A stretch of DNA of 64,000 nucleotides from Saprospiraceae bacterium. Lineage in GTDB: Bacteria > Bacteroidota > Bacteroidia > Chitinophagales > Saprospiraceae. The notes under the pieces were generated by a model. It did no database searches. It was not told the DNA's origin and saw only the letters and a list, made by a program, of their open reading frames with translations. A program made the position numbers and the translations under genes. Where the stretch lies: the NCBI GenBank assembly GCA_016710585.1, contig JADJVN010000018.1, positions 46,001 to 110,000 on the forward strand, read 5' to 3'. Positions 9,354-19,126 of the stretch are shown piece after piece (position 1 is the stretch's first letter; each line of letters opens with the position of its first letter).

Positions 9354-10358
9354 ATGATTAATAAAATTATTTTAGTAATTCTATATTATTTCATTTCACA
9401 AGGATTGTCAGCTCAATTACCATTATCTCCAAGAGAACTAGCTGACTCTACAATATGCTACGCTGATGGAGGCTTCGGATGGTTCAGGCTTTATAAAGAA
9501 TACCGCATAAGAACTCCGTTATGTCACGTAGATTCAATATTCTGGGATTCTATCAGAACACCATTATTTACAACTGATGTATTTAAGAAATTTTTTAATT
9601 CCGATGGAAAATTAATACGTGAGGAAGACTTTTTTTTTAATGAAGGAGCTTTAGCTTCTTCATCTTATAGTTTGCCTTATTATCAGTCCAATCGACTTGT
9701 TCAAAAAGATATGTTTTATAATAATTTATTATATGCCATGGAATTTCGGAGCTATCTTGATGATAAACTATACCGCATATATTCCATTGCTGCTAACTTA
9801 GATACTTTTGGTTATTATGATTTTACTTATCAAAATGGAAATTTTTCTCATTATATTTATTTTGCAAAGGACACCGCTTCTAATAAATGGGAACTAAATG
9901 AATCAAATTATTATAATTATTTAAATAATGAAATAATCGGAGTTTATTTTACCTATTACTCTTCTAATGGGAATTCATACTTTAGAACTGATTATATTAA
10001 AGGAACTAATGGGCGATATTCTTCTGAAGTAACCTATTTATTAGATACCATTGAGCAAAATTGGATAAAAGTCCAATATCATGATTTATATTATATCACG
10101 CCTTCTGCAACTACAAAAATAGAAAATGAAAAAATTCATTATCATCTCACCAATGATGACATTACTTTCTACAACAATCAAGATTGGCGAGATGAATGTC
10201 TAGTAGAAATCTATACCATCAATGGCAGACTTTGCAAAACAAAACACTTTAAACATGGACTTGAAGGAACTATGGAGTTGAATATATTGCCTGGAATTTA
10301 TTTTCTTAAAATAAGCTCAAGGGGAGTTGTACAGACGATTAAATTTATTCGAACTTAA
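9354..10358 (+). CDS. Secreted protein with T9SS type A sorting domain, function unknown
   Basis: A 334-residue protein with a clear signal peptide (residues 1-21, ending ISQGLSAQ). The middle is rich in Tyr, Asn and Phe and has repeated Y/N/F stretches such as NESNYYNYLNNE, resembling the YD-like or toxin-wedge antigen repeats but not assignable. The last 70 residues form a type A C-terminal sorting domain (VEIYTINGRLCKTKHF, then NILPGIYFLKISSRG) that directs export by the type IX system and anchoring at the cell surface. A preceding sequence TAATATTTG (about 9320-9328) is only a poor promoter match. No family is recognised for the body. Confidence 0.82.
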   Translation: MINKIILVILYYFISQGLSAQLPLSPRELADSTICYADGGFGWFRLYKEYRIRTPLCHVDSIFWDSIRTPLFTTDVFKKFFNSDGKLIREEDFFFNEGALASSSYSLPYYQSNRLVQKDMFYNNLLYAMEFRSYLDDKLYRIYSIAANLDTFGYYDFTYQNGNFSHYIYFAKDTASNKWELNESNYYNYLNNEIIGVYFTYYSSNGNSYFRTDYIKGTNGRYSSEVTYLLDTIEQNWIKVQYHDLYYITPSATTKIENEKIHYHLTNDDITFYNNQDWRDECLVEIYTINGRLCKTKHFKHGLEGTMELNILPGIYFLKISSRGVVQTIKFIRT

Positions 10359-10393
10359 TCATATTCAACGAAACAGAATGCGTTTAAAATATA

Positions 10394-10458
10394 AGCTCCG
10401 TAGGAGCTGTATGTTAATAGAATTAATTTTGTAAATTCTATCTCACCCCTGCGGGGTG
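10394..10458. repeat. Triple-hairpin palindromic element (REP-like)
   Basis: Three inverted repeats in a row: AGCTCC-gta-GGAGCT (10394-10408), TAGAATT...AATTCTA (10418-10440) and CACCCC-tgc-GGGGTG (10444-10458), joined by ATGTTAATAG. The GC-rich outer hairpins stand out in an AT-rich background. The layout, a CTCCGTAGGAG palindrome followed by ATGTxxATAGAA and a second GC palindrome, resembles palindromic elements I associate with Bacteroidota intergenic DNA. It begins 35 bases after a stop codon and could also act as a transcript end. Confidence 0.75.
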
Positions 10459-11069
10459 ATACCTTCAACATTCAATTTTTAATAAAATATGGTATAATAC
10501 TCAAAAATAGTTGGTAAAATCTTTATAAGTGCACTGACAATCAATAATTTGAAAAGAGTTAATTGAAAGTGGTTTCCCTTTTGTTATGAAAAAAGCAAGG
10601 CATGGCTTTCAGATGAAACAGTCAGCAAACAGCGTAAAGAAGATGGGTGTTATCTTCAAATCCAATAAATCGTTAAATCAAATATGAGCTAATTTGGTTT
10701 CAAAATGGATTTTGGAGCGTCTGTGATGTGTGCAAATCACTCTGCCAGTTTAAAGCTTTACAGCTTTCAAATTAATGCGACTTTGGTAGTTGATGGTCAT
10801 TTTAAAGCACATGTTGGTTTTATATTAGATTATGATATTAAATACTGCCAATTTTATTCGGTCGAAATTAAGTTTTTGGGTCTGTGGCGCTGTTTGTGTT
10901 CGGGGGCTTTTTGGCGGCAAGTACATGTAGTATAACCTAAATTCATAATGAGTCTGCTTACACAAATCTTGCGGAGTTAATTTTTAAGACATTACCTAAA
11001 ATACATGCATATCAAAAGTATCAATTAGGTTTTCAACGAATTTAATCTTTTGATTATACAATAAGTCCC
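10459..11069. other. Gene-poor stretch of about 600 bases
   Basis: No convincing gene. A 33-codon frame at 10586-10687 (basic, starting MKKARHGFQ) and a 76-codon frame at 10705-10935 are open, but neither has protein-like composition or a recognised motif. The part around 10880-10930 is unusually G-rich for the region (GTTCGGGGGCTTTTTGGCGG), which suggests DNA of different origin, possibly a worn mobile or cassette element. Confidence 0.45.
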
Positions 11070-11077
11070 TATCTTTA
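11050..11077 (+). promoter_or_regulatory. Weak promoter candidate
   Basis: TTG at 11050-11052 and TATCTTTA at 11070-11077, separated by 17 bases rather than 19, with one mismatch in the -7 box. It lies 30 bases before the next start codon. Confidence 0.4.
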
Positions 11078-11106
11078 AATTTAATTGAAAAACTTATTGC
11101 CATCAG

Positions 11107-12447
11107 ATGAAAATAATTAGTTACTTCATAATACTTCTTTTTCCATTAATTAAAATACTAGGACAAAATTCATATCCTCTTATTTTTCCTTCAAGCACAG
11201 AAATTGTACAGCCTATTCACAAAGTTTCTTTTGATAATCTTCGACAATGTCCTAAGCGAATCCAAGGCGGCAATCCAAAAGAGATGCAAGGATTACTTGT
11301 ATTCAGTGGATCAACTGATGGGAATAGGCAGGTAGATCCACAGATAGCCATTGGTGGTGGATATGTTGTAGAAGCAAGTAACAGAGGGATACTCATTTTT
11401 GACAAAAAGGGAAATTACATCAATGGTGTATCGCAAAAATGTTTTAATGATGGCATTGACCCAAAATTGTATTTTGACCTTCACAATAAAAATTTTGTTT
11501 TTGATCTTTGGTGGTATTATGATGAGGCGAAAAAGAAACCCGTAAACATCGCTGTATCAGAATCAAATGATCCAAATGGTGCTTGGAATATTTATCCAAT
11601 CTCACGACCAAAAGAAGTCGATGGTGGCGGTATCGGATATAGTAAAAAATGGATCGGCTACTCCTATCCCGGAGGTGAAGAAAATTCTTTTGTGCTGCGA
11701 AATGCAGATGCTAAAGCTGGAAGGCCTACCACAATTTATCATTTCAACGGCAGTTTGGGCAGTCCTATTTTGAATCAAGACAATACTGAAGATTTATACT
11801 TTTTTGACATCACTGATGACAGTTTATTCGTAATCAGAAAACTGAGCGAAGACAAAAACGGAATGCCTTATGCACAAATTATTTCATCAAAAAAACATCA
11901 TCAGAAATACATAGATTATCCACCTCCATCACCACAAAAAGATACAAGCATACTAGTTGCAAGTGGTGATCGCAATCCAAAAAACATCGTCCTACAAAAT
12001 GGATTTATTTGGTTCTCACAAGCTATAGATTATCATGGTGTATCGGCTGTGCAATGGTTTCAGATCCATGCCCATTCTGGAGAAATCATTCAGACGGGAC
12101 TCATCAAAAGTGATACGAGCAGTTATATCCAGACAAGCATCGCTGTGAATAAAAAAATGGATGTGTTGATTGGATTTCAAGAGACAGGAAAAAATATGTA
12201 TATCAGCCCACGCTTTACTTATAGAAAATCGACAGACCCTAAAGGAACTGTAAGAGAAATCATCCGTTATGGTGTAGGCCAACACTTTATTCATGGTCAG
12301 GCTTGGGGCGATTATAGCGGAAGCTTGATCGATGGCGACAATAGATTAGATCTCTGGACGATTCAATCCATCCCAAACCAACAAGGTAAAGGTGAAACGC
12401 TTATTGCAAAATTGCCTTATAGATTGATCAAGAAAAAGACTAAATAA
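11107..12447 (+). CDS. Secreted protein, probable beta-propeller fold, function unknown
   Basis: A 446-residue protein with a signal peptide (MKIISYFIILLFPLIKILGQ). The body has spaced glycine/aspartate turns and strand-like segments (VDPQIAIGGGYVVEASNRGI, NIVLQNGFIWFSQAI, QAWGDYSGSLIDGDNRLDLW) seen in exported propeller proteins that compare an item with recorded data. No catalytic motif is visible. Unlike its neighbours it has no T9SS sorting domain; it ends in a lysine-rich tail (IKKKTK), so a periplasmic or type I/II-like location is possible. It converges with the 12583-14703 gene. Confidence 0.72.
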   Translation: MKIISYFIILLFPLIKILGQNSYPLIFPSSTEIVQPIHKVSFDNLRQCPKRIQGGNPKEMQGLLVFSGSTDGNRQVDPQIAIGGGYVVEASNRGILIFDKKGNYINGVSQKCFNDGIDPKLYFDLHNKNFVFDLWWYYDEAKKKPVNIAVSESNDPNGAWNIYPISRPKEVDGGGIGYSKKWIGYSYPGGEENSFVLRNADAKAGRPTTIYHFNGSLGSPILNQDNTEDLYFFDITDDSLFVIRKLSEDKNGMPYAQIISSKKHHQKYIDYPPPSPQKDTSILVASGDRNPKNIVLQNGFIWFSQAIDYHGVSAVQWFQIHAHSGEIIQTGLIKSDTSSYIQTSIAVNKKMDVLIGFQETGKNMYISPRFTYRKSTDPKGTVREIIRYGVGQHFIHGQAWGDYSGSLIDGDNRLDLWTIQSIPNQQGKGETLIAKLPYRLIKKKTK

Positions 12448-12582
12448 ACAAATATAAAACTTGCATTGGATTAAATAATTAAAGGTATTAATTATTCTAC
12501 AAAATTCAATTCTACATCAATTTCTTTAATAGATTTATTCAAATAAAATCCAACTTTTAAAAAATGTTTCTGCCATTTAAAT

Positions 12583-14703
12583 CTATGTTTTAATAAATTT
12601 GAATACTTTACTTTGCTTATTCTTTAATTGTGCTTTAACATAATACAGTCCACTATTAAGTTGTTCTACATCCAACTTAATATTCTCTGTCTTATTATGA
12701 GGAACTTTTTCAAAGAAAACAATTTTACCCAATTGATCAACAATGCTAAAGTCTAGCGGATCATCATGAGAACTTTCAAAATTGAAAACTAAATATTGAT
12801 CAGTAATAGAGGACATCAAATTTAAATTATTGAAATAATAACTTGGTCCAGCAAGACTTGTCAGATTATTTGATGTCCTAAAAACAGGATAATTACTATA
12901 ACCCAAATATAAATAGCTATCATCATCAATTTCTATTGCAGTAGTCAAATCATAAAAATCTAATTGACTAGGTACAGGCAATCCATTGATCATGTTTTTC
13001 CAAGTCTTGCCTTTATCCTTGGATATTTCGCATTGTACATTAGTCTCAAATGCATACAAATTCTCATTTCTATCTTCAATGATTTCATTAAACACTTTTG
13101 TAGAAACTTTGGAAAAACTAGCTAATTTATCATTAGATAGAAATGTTCCGAAATTATTATTACTATTATCATAACCAGAAAAAATAATTGAATTATCTCT
13201 TAACATTGTATAGGCTTCAATGTATGCGAATTCAAAAGGAATGAGATCCCATTTTAAACCCATATCCTTTGAAATATAAAATAAGTGTTCAGAAGAAAAT
13301 TGGTCTTGAATAATCATCATTGTGCTATCAGGAAAGCTAAGAATTGAAAATGCACCCTGTATTGGAGGCTTAACAATTTGTTTCCATACTTGCCCTCCAT
13401 CAATGCTAATATAAGTATAGATATCCCCTGAAGCAATAAGTGCATTTTTCCTATCAGTCGATACTATTCTAATTGTTGTATCATTATTTACAATTAATTT
13501 TTTCCAATTCCCACCATTGTCATTACTCATCATTACATTAGAATCGTATGCCAAATAAATATACCCATTTGAGCTTACTGCAAATGTTTCAAAATAGTAA
13601 TTTGGCAATGGAAGTGGTGCCCAGGTTACACCTTTATCCTTTGTAAAATGAATTTTAGAATTATCACAAAGCAGTACATATAATATTCCATTTGAATGAA
13701 CAAAGCTAAAATATTCAGCGTTTTTAAAGCCTGCATCATAACTTGTCCAATTATTACCTGCATCAAAACTACATTGAAGCAGATTTCCATGAGTTCTGCA
13801 ATAGGTAGAATAAGCGATATAGGTGTTAGTATCTTGAAATTCAAAATTAGAATACAAGTGCAACTCATTAAGATTTGTTCCTTTTTTTATCCAATGATTG
13901 CCCAAATCTGAAGAGATATAATCAGCAGAATAAGATAACCCAATGAGATCTCCATTGGGTTTTACAAATACCTGCTGAAAGGATTCACTATTTATCTTTG
14001 CTTCAATCTTGCCAGTACTATCCATTCTATAAAATTCATTAAATCGATCTAACATAAATAATTTACCCTTTGGATGCCAGATAAGTTTTGGGAATACCGC
14101 ATCAAGTTGTCTGACTTTTTTTACTGATGTGCCATCATCAGAAAATTTTACTAAATAAGTGTCAAAATTCTTATCATCAGCAATAAAAAAATTATTTCCA
14201 TTCCCATTCAAACTCACAACATCTAATCGCTGAAAATCGGAAAATTGGATTGAATGAAATGTTTCTCCTTTATCATCTGAAAAGTATAAATTGGAGTCAA
14301 ACCTTGCACCATGCATAAAAATTGTACCATTTTCATTTGCATAAATTTCAGCATCTTCAAATTTATATATGGTTTTCTCCCATTCATCTATTCCCTTTTC
14401 CATCCTATAAAACTCATCATCAATTATAGCATAAATAATCCCATTTGGACCTGCACCAAGACTGGTGGCATAGCTATCTTTTCTGTAAAGCCCAATAGAT
14501 CGTTTCGACCAAGTTTTTCCTTGATCAGTTGAAAAAAAAATACCTTGACTAGTTGCTGAAGCTACCCAAACTCCGTCTGAACTCAAAGTAAAAGCTGAAA
14601 GGCTAAGAGCCATTGGGCCATTGGTCGGAATCCATGTCGCCTGAGAGTTTAAATCGAATTTAAATAGAATGAATAAGCTTGAAATAATTAATAAATGTTT
14701 CAT
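12583..14703 (-). CDS. BNR/YCF48-like beta-propeller protein, T9SS type A cargo
   Basis: A 706-residue secreted protein. After a signal peptide (ending FKFDLNSQA) it carries at least eight Asp-box-like repeats of the form S-x-D-x-G-x-x-W: STDQGKTW, SDDKGETF, SFDAGNNW, TKDKGVTW, SNDNGGNW, SIDGGQVW, SKDMGLKW, SKDKGKTW. Such repeats build propellers found in sialidases, sortilin-like proteins and photosystem assembly factor YCF48. No sialidase arginine triad is obvious. The last 75 residues are a type A sorting domain (DFSIVDQLGKIVFFEKVP, NSGLYYVKAQLKNKQSKVF). It begins 11 bases after the 1335-residue gene upstream, so the two probably form an operon. Confidence 0.88.
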   Translation of the reverse strand: MKHLLIISSLFILFKFDLNSQATWIPTNGPMALSLSAFTLSSDGVWVASATSQGIFFSTDQGKTWSKRSIGLYRKDSYATSLGAGPNGIIYAIIDDEFYRMEKGIDEWEKTIYKFEDAEIYANENGTIFMHGARFDSNLYFSDDKGETFHSIQFSDFQRLDVVSLNGNGNNFFIADDKNFDTYLVKFSDDGTSVKKVRQLDAVFPKLIWHPKGKLFMLDRFNEFYRMDSTGKIEAKINSESFQQVFVKPNGDLIGLSYSADYISSDLGNHWIKKGTNLNELHLYSNFEFQDTNTYIAYSTYCRTHGNLLQCSFDAGNNWTSYDAGFKNAEYFSFVHSNGILYVLLCDNSKIHFTKDKGVTWAPLPLPNYYFETFAVSSNGYIYLAYDSNVMMSNDNGGNWKKLIVNNDTTIRIVSTDRKNALIASGDIYTYISIDGGQVWKQIVKPPIQGAFSILSFPDSTMMIIQDQFSSEHLFYISKDMGLKWDLIPFEFAYIEAYTMLRDNSIIFSGYDNSNNNFGTFLSNDKLASFSKVSTKVFNEIIEDRNENLYAFETNVQCEISKDKGKTWKNMINGLPVPSQLDFYDLTTAIEIDDDSYLYLGYSNYPVFRTSNNLTSLAGPSYYFNNLNLMSSITDQYLVFNFESSHDDPLDFSIVDQLGKIVFFEKVPHNKTENIKLDVEQLNSGLYYVKAQLKNKQSKVFKFIKT

Positions 14704-14714
14704 TGTAATTGCTT

Positions 14715-17700
14715 TTAGTGTTGAATAAATATTTTTAAACTTTCAATATTTGGGTTACTAAATTTAATATAATAGAGTCCATTTTTGATATCAGTTAAAC
14801 TTAGTTTTGAGTTTTCTCTGAGGATACCCTGCATGAGCTGTTTTCCATCCATTGTACACATCATCCATTGATTATTTTGATTGTTGAATTGTTCTGATGC
14901 AAATAAATACAAATGGTCGTCAGCAGGATTTGGATATGCAAAAATTTGAGCTTTAGTCTTAAAGTTCTTAGACACACTTGAAATCAAATTTCCCTCACTA
15001 TCGGTGTTTAAATAAATTGCCTGAAGGTTATAAGAGGGAGGTCGACTTTGATTATTTCCAATGGCGTGTATCCTGCCCTTTTTATCTATTAATCCTGAAA
15101 AAAACACTTCGCTTTTATTGACACCATATCCTTTAAACCAAATCGGGTTAAAATTAGGATCAAATTTTGCTATCATTGCTTTGCTTGAAAAATTTATCGT
15201 ATCTAAATGAATATCTCCAAATAAGATGAAGTTTCCATCTTGATCTAAAATTATCGAAACAGGATCAGCCCTTCCTGCAATTCCTATTATTGGTCTTTTT
15301 TCTTCGATATAATTACCATTTTTACTCAATTTAATAAAATGGGGAGTAGTATAATACTCATTTGTATTCACATCATCCCAATATGCTGATGCACAAAATA
15401 CAATTTCCTCATTCTTGGTAACGACAGCTCTAGGATTGTAAACATCATAAGTTAATTGAGGCCTCACAGTTTTAAGCCAAATCTTCTCACCATCTTTATC
15501 TGTTTTTAAAACACAAACCAAGTCTCTTTGATCATCTGCTCCTGTCACGATGATATCTCCATTACTTAATTCGAATATATCATTGCCACTGAAAGCTAAA
15601 CCATCGACTAAATAATATTTATTCCAAAGGATATCGCCCTTAGAATTCATTTTAAGAAGAAAATTATCATAGCCCTGATCGCTTGTTTTACAATAGCCAG
15701 TAAGTAAATAATTTCCATCTCTAGATTTAATTATTCTATTAGTATATCCTCCTAGATTATTTGGGCCTGGTTTAAATAACTTTCTGAATTCTACATTTCC
15801 ATCCTTATCCAGCTTAATGATTTCAGATAAATAATCGCTCAATTCATTATCACCATTTGTTTCGTAATTTGATCCAGTCATGATACACCCGCCTTCTCCA
15901 GAACTTACTATACTGTGAATATAACCAGAACCAGATCCACTTTCTTTTATAGAATTTATCCAAACTAATTTATTATCTTTACCCAGTTTGATCACTAATG
16001 GATCCGTTGTGCCTCCTTTATTATAAGAGTTGGAAGATAGTAATAAAAACTTAGTTTCATCTTCAGCTTCACAAATATCTGAACCGAATGTATAATTCTT
16101 TCCCCCTAATACACTAATATTATCATCATACAACTCTTCTTTTTTAGCAATATAGGGAATAGTCTTTGTTAAATTATTTCTTCCAAATAAAAGAGGATAA
16201 GGTCCATTACTATCATAATATACTTTTCCTTGTACCACAAGGTAACTTAATTCACTTGAATCAAATGGAATTCCAGCATTTGGTTTAATTCGGAATTTAA
16301 AAAACAGTTCGTTACCTGTATCTTCATTCTTAGACAATAATGTTAATCGATCAATGTCTAAGACAAGGTTGGAACTATCAATATATTTAATTTTTGCTGT
16401 GCCATTACAAGTTAGTATTTGAAAACTAGTTATATCAAAATTGCTATTAAAGTTTAAATTTAATTGGACATTTGTCACACTTTGTTCTAGTTTATTATTT
16501 GCCTGAACTGTATATTCCATCCAGTCATTTTGGCTCAATAAATTATAAGTTCCCAATCCAGGAATCATCTCTTGAATATGATCTGGAACACCAACGCTAT
16601 TTGCTACCAGAGATTGAGAAATTTTTCTATTAGCTGCAAATTTTTTAAAAGCATTTTCATAAGAATTGGCAAAAAGATTAAGATGGTCTCTACCACAAGC
16701 TTCAAGGTAGGAATAATAATATTCTCCAGTAGGGAGTATTTTTTCAATATCTTCAAGTTCTATAAAAAATGTTTTGCCAGAAGTAGGATAACTTAAATTA
16801 ATTGATTGCCCTTGTTGCAAACTAAAACTATTATAATCCACTTGATATTGATCTAAATAGACTCTAAAAAACACAGGCTTAGTCATTGTATTTCCTTTGT
16901 TTATAATGCTTACTTCTACACCATTTCCTTTACATTCTGAGCTAATATTTAATATAGGTCCAGACCAAGTAGGTCCACATATACTTCCTGTAATAGTTGC
17001 TGAAACTAAATGAGAAGACCCGATAATCACATCACAATCTAAAAGCATAGTCACTTCATAATTTATTTCTTGTAAAGGATCAAGAGGTGGTACATTAAAC
17101 TTAATTTGATTATTTACTATTTGTCCTCCTGAAGTGTATTCAATTGGTTTCAATCGTGAATCATATTGGATTTGTACCTCATCCACTTCTGATTTTTCTG
17201 CACCATAGTTTTTGACAGTAATAAAATATTTTGATTTTTTACATTTTACAAGATCGGGTTGTGTGATTTGAACGCCAAGATGTGCACATTGATCTTTGGG
17301 TTTTAATAAAAATTCAACGGTACCAATTTTAGAAATTGAATCAATTATAACTTGCTTATCTGAATCACAATAATCCAAAAATTCATCTGTAGGAAATATT
17401 TTCACAGAAGTATTCAATATATCAGACTTTAAAGAGAATTGACCCTTATCATTCGATGAGGCATATTCAGTTCCGTCCTGGATGTTTTTTACAACTGCAT
17501 TTTTTAAGGGCAGATCTTGACTATCTATTTTACAATTTGAATTGACATCATAATAAACACTTCCGTTAATTCTATTGTTGTTGAGTTCACCATTCCATTG
17601 AGTTCTATAAAGGATGGCGTTTGTATCATGACTAAATCCTGCATACAATAAATCTTCATTAGCCAGTTCAACAGCATTAAAAAACTGAAGAGGAATGCTA

Positions 17701-18722
17701 AGTTTATGATAATATTTTGACCATAATTCTTTACCCGTATTATTAATCCTTAAACAGTATGGACCGTATTTGTATTCAGCGTTGACATAATCTTCTGTGT
17801 AACCACTTATTAAATAGTCACCATTTTTCAATTCCTTAATGCCCAAAGGGAATTCATTTTTCGATTCTGCGCCGTAAACTTTAGTTGAAATTATTTTACC
17901 AATTGGATCAAATTCTAAAAGTAAGCAATCGGGAATATAGCTCTTAGCGTTCACCAAGAGATAATTTCCATTATTTTTTTTGATAGGATTAAGTGGATAT
18001 TGATAAGGTGTCGTCGGATAATCAGATTCTCTATAATCGGTGTTATAAGTTATTCGGTACATCTCTGAGCCATCTGTTTTTCTTCTTATAAAAAACAAAC
18101 CTTGAAAGCCAGAACCAATCACATTTGCCCTTCCAATAATCAATAAGGAACTATCCTGAAGGAGTTCCAAGTATTTAATGTGAGTTTGATTGGAGACAGA
18201 ATATTCAAGATCCTCTAAGTAATTCCCATTGCCAGCTATTTTAATGACAATTCCATTATTTGATGCCCCAATTGGATCAGCAGTTCCTCCTAGGAAATAT
18301 CCATTACTTCCATTCTTACATAAGGTATATAATTGAGTAGATTGCTTATAAACCTTATTCCAAAGCACATTTCCAGATTTGTCTAATTTGATCAGCCAGC
18401 CAAAAAGATCTGGAAACTGGGATGCACTTAAAGTCGAACCAAGAATAAAAAGCGTGCTATCAGCATTTTCAATAATTTTATATGCATTTGTCAATTCCCC
18501 AGCTGGACCTTTATAGGCTTTTTGCCAAAGAATATTCTGGTTCATGTCCATTTTTATAAGCCAAGCTGCTGATCCGCTTCTAGTCCCGATGATTAACAAA
18601 CTACTGTCCTGAGTTTGAATTATTTCTTGAAACGCTGATGGTCCATATTGTTTTAGTCCGTACTGTGAGAAAATTAAAATAGAATAAAAGTAAAAAAGAA
18701 ATGTAGGTATTAGCTTTTTCAT
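14715..18722 (-). CDS. Large T9SS surface protein with propeller repeats and SdrD B-like domain
   Basis: A 1335-residue exported protein. The N-terminal third and the part from about residue 880 on are made of repeats built around S-L-L-I-I-G / G-x-L-I-x-K-L-D-x-x-G-N-x-x-W (for example WLIKMDMNQNILWQKAY, WLIKLDKSGNVLWNKVY, EIIKLDKDGNVEFRKLF). In between is an SdrD B-like segment (GSVYYDVNSNCKIDSQDLPL) followed by DUF11-like beta-sandwich domains. The C-terminus is a type A sorting domain (YPNPADDHLYLFASEQF, NGLYYIKFSNP). Probably a cell-surface or released structural protein; no enzyme motif is seen. It heads a two-gene operon with the gene ending at 12583. Confidence 0.88.
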   Translation of the reverse strand: MKKLIPTFLFYFYSILIFSQYGLKQYGPSAFQEIIQTQDSSLLIIGTRSGSAAWLIKMDMNQNILWQKAYKGPAGELTNAYKIIENADSTLFILGSTLSASQFPDLFGWLIKLDKSGNVLWNKVYKQSTQLYTLCKNGSNGYFLGGTADPIGASNNGIVIKIAGNGNYLEDLEYSVSNQTHIKYLELLQDSSLLIIGRANVIGSGFQGLFFIRRKTDGSEMYRITYNTDYRESDYPTTPYQYPLNPIKKNNGNYLLVNAKSYIPDCLLLEFDPIGKIISTKVYGAESKNEFPLGIKELKNGDYLISGYTEDYVNAEYKYGPYCLRINNTGKELWSKYYHKLSIPLQFFNAVELANEDLLYAGFSHDTNAILYRTQWNGELNNNRINGSVYYDVNSNCKIDSQDLPLKNAVVKNIQDGTEYASSNDKGQFSLKSDILNTSVKIFPTDEFLDYCDSDKQVIIDSISKIGTVEFLLKPKDQCAHLGVQITQPDLVKCKKSKYFITVKNYGAEKSEVDEVQIQYDSRLKPIEYTSGGQIVNNQIKFNVPPLDPLQEINYEVTMLLDCDVIIGSSHLVSATITGSICGPTWSGPILNISSECKGNGVEVSIINKGNTMTKPVFFRVYLDQYQVDYNSFSLQQGQSINLSYPTSGKTFFIELEDIEKILPTGEYYYSYLEACGRDHLNLFANSYENAFKKFAANRKISQSLVANSVGVPDHIQEMIPGLGTYNLLSQNDWMEYTVQANNKLEQSVTNVQLNLNFNSNFDITSFQILTCNGTAKIKYIDSSNLVLDIDRLTLLSKNEDTGNELFFKFRIKPNAGIPFDSSELSYLVVQGKVYYDSNGPYPLLFGRNNLTKTIPYIAKKEELYDDNISVLGGKNYTFGSDICEAEDETKFLLLSSNSYNKGGTTDPLVIKLGKDNKLVWINSIKESGSGSGYIHSIVSSGEGGCIMTGSNYETNGDNELSDYLSEIIKLDKDGNVEFRKLFKPGPNNLGGYTNRIIKSRDGNYLLTGYCKTSDQGYDNFLLKMNSKGDILWNKYYLVDGLAFSGNDIFELSNGDIIVTGADDQRDLVCVLKTDKDGEKIWLKTVRPQLTYDVYNPRAVVTKNEEIVFCASAYWDDVNTNEYYTTPHFIKLSKNGNYIEEKRPIIGIAGRADPVSIILDQDGNFILFGDIHLDTINFSSKAMIAKFDPNFNPIWFKGYGVNKSEVFFSGLIDKKGRIHAIGNNQSRPPSYNLQAIYLNTDSEGNLISSVSKNFKTKAQIFAYPNPADDHLYLFASEQFNNQNNQWMMCTMDGKQLMQGILRENSKLSLTDIKNGLYYIKFSNPNIESLKIFIQH

Positions 18723-18755
18723 AGATAAAATTTAAAGTGGTTATAAGATCAATTA

Positions 18756-18763
18756 CAAATATA
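18756..18763 (-). promoter_or_regulatory. -7 promoter box of the two-gene surface-protein operon
   Basis: TATATTTG on the minus strand, 33 bases before the ATG at 18722. No TTG lies at the ideal 19-base distance, so only the -7 element is supported. Confidence 0.55.
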
Positions 18764-19072
18764 TAATATTTTATTCTAACTCTCTAAAAATATTTTTACA
18801 AAACTTAAACTAAGAATCCTTTTATTAATTTTTTTGAGAATATAATTTTACTTGAATAAAGGGCTATTACCCTGTGCTTTTATGAAGATAATGTTTATTC
18901 AGACATAATAGCATTTTAATAAAATTCAAAATCTAAGAAATTTCAAAAATTTGAATCTATGCCACAATTCACTTGTTGAAGCTTTTTAAGCTTAGATCAG
19001 ATAACAATTAGTTTTTCATTAATATTAGTTAAAAATCAAAGCATATTATGACCATTATTACCAAAAATTAAG
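18764..19072. other. AT-rich divergent spacer
   Basis: About 310 bases between the divergent promoters. No gene, repeat or stable hairpin is visible beyond general AT-richness. Confidence 0.6.
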
Positions 19073-19080
19073 TAATTTTG
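19073..19080 (+). promoter_or_regulatory. -7 promoter box of hppD
   Basis: TAATTTTG, matching TAnnTTTG, 46 bases before the ATG of hppD. There is no TTG at the ideal distance. Confidence 0.5.
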
Positions 19081-19126
19081 TCCATAAATTCAGAATCAAC
19101 TATTTCTTTGATTTTTAAAATTATAT

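Noticed and set aside
10705..10935. A 76-codon gene
   Set aside because: No start context, no homology pattern, high Cys/Trp content and odd composition; more likely chance.
10925..10990. Possible integron attachment site (attC) around ATAACC...GTTAA
   Set aside because: The ends do not match the required core sites (RYYYAAC / GTTRRRY), and there is no integrase gene or second site.
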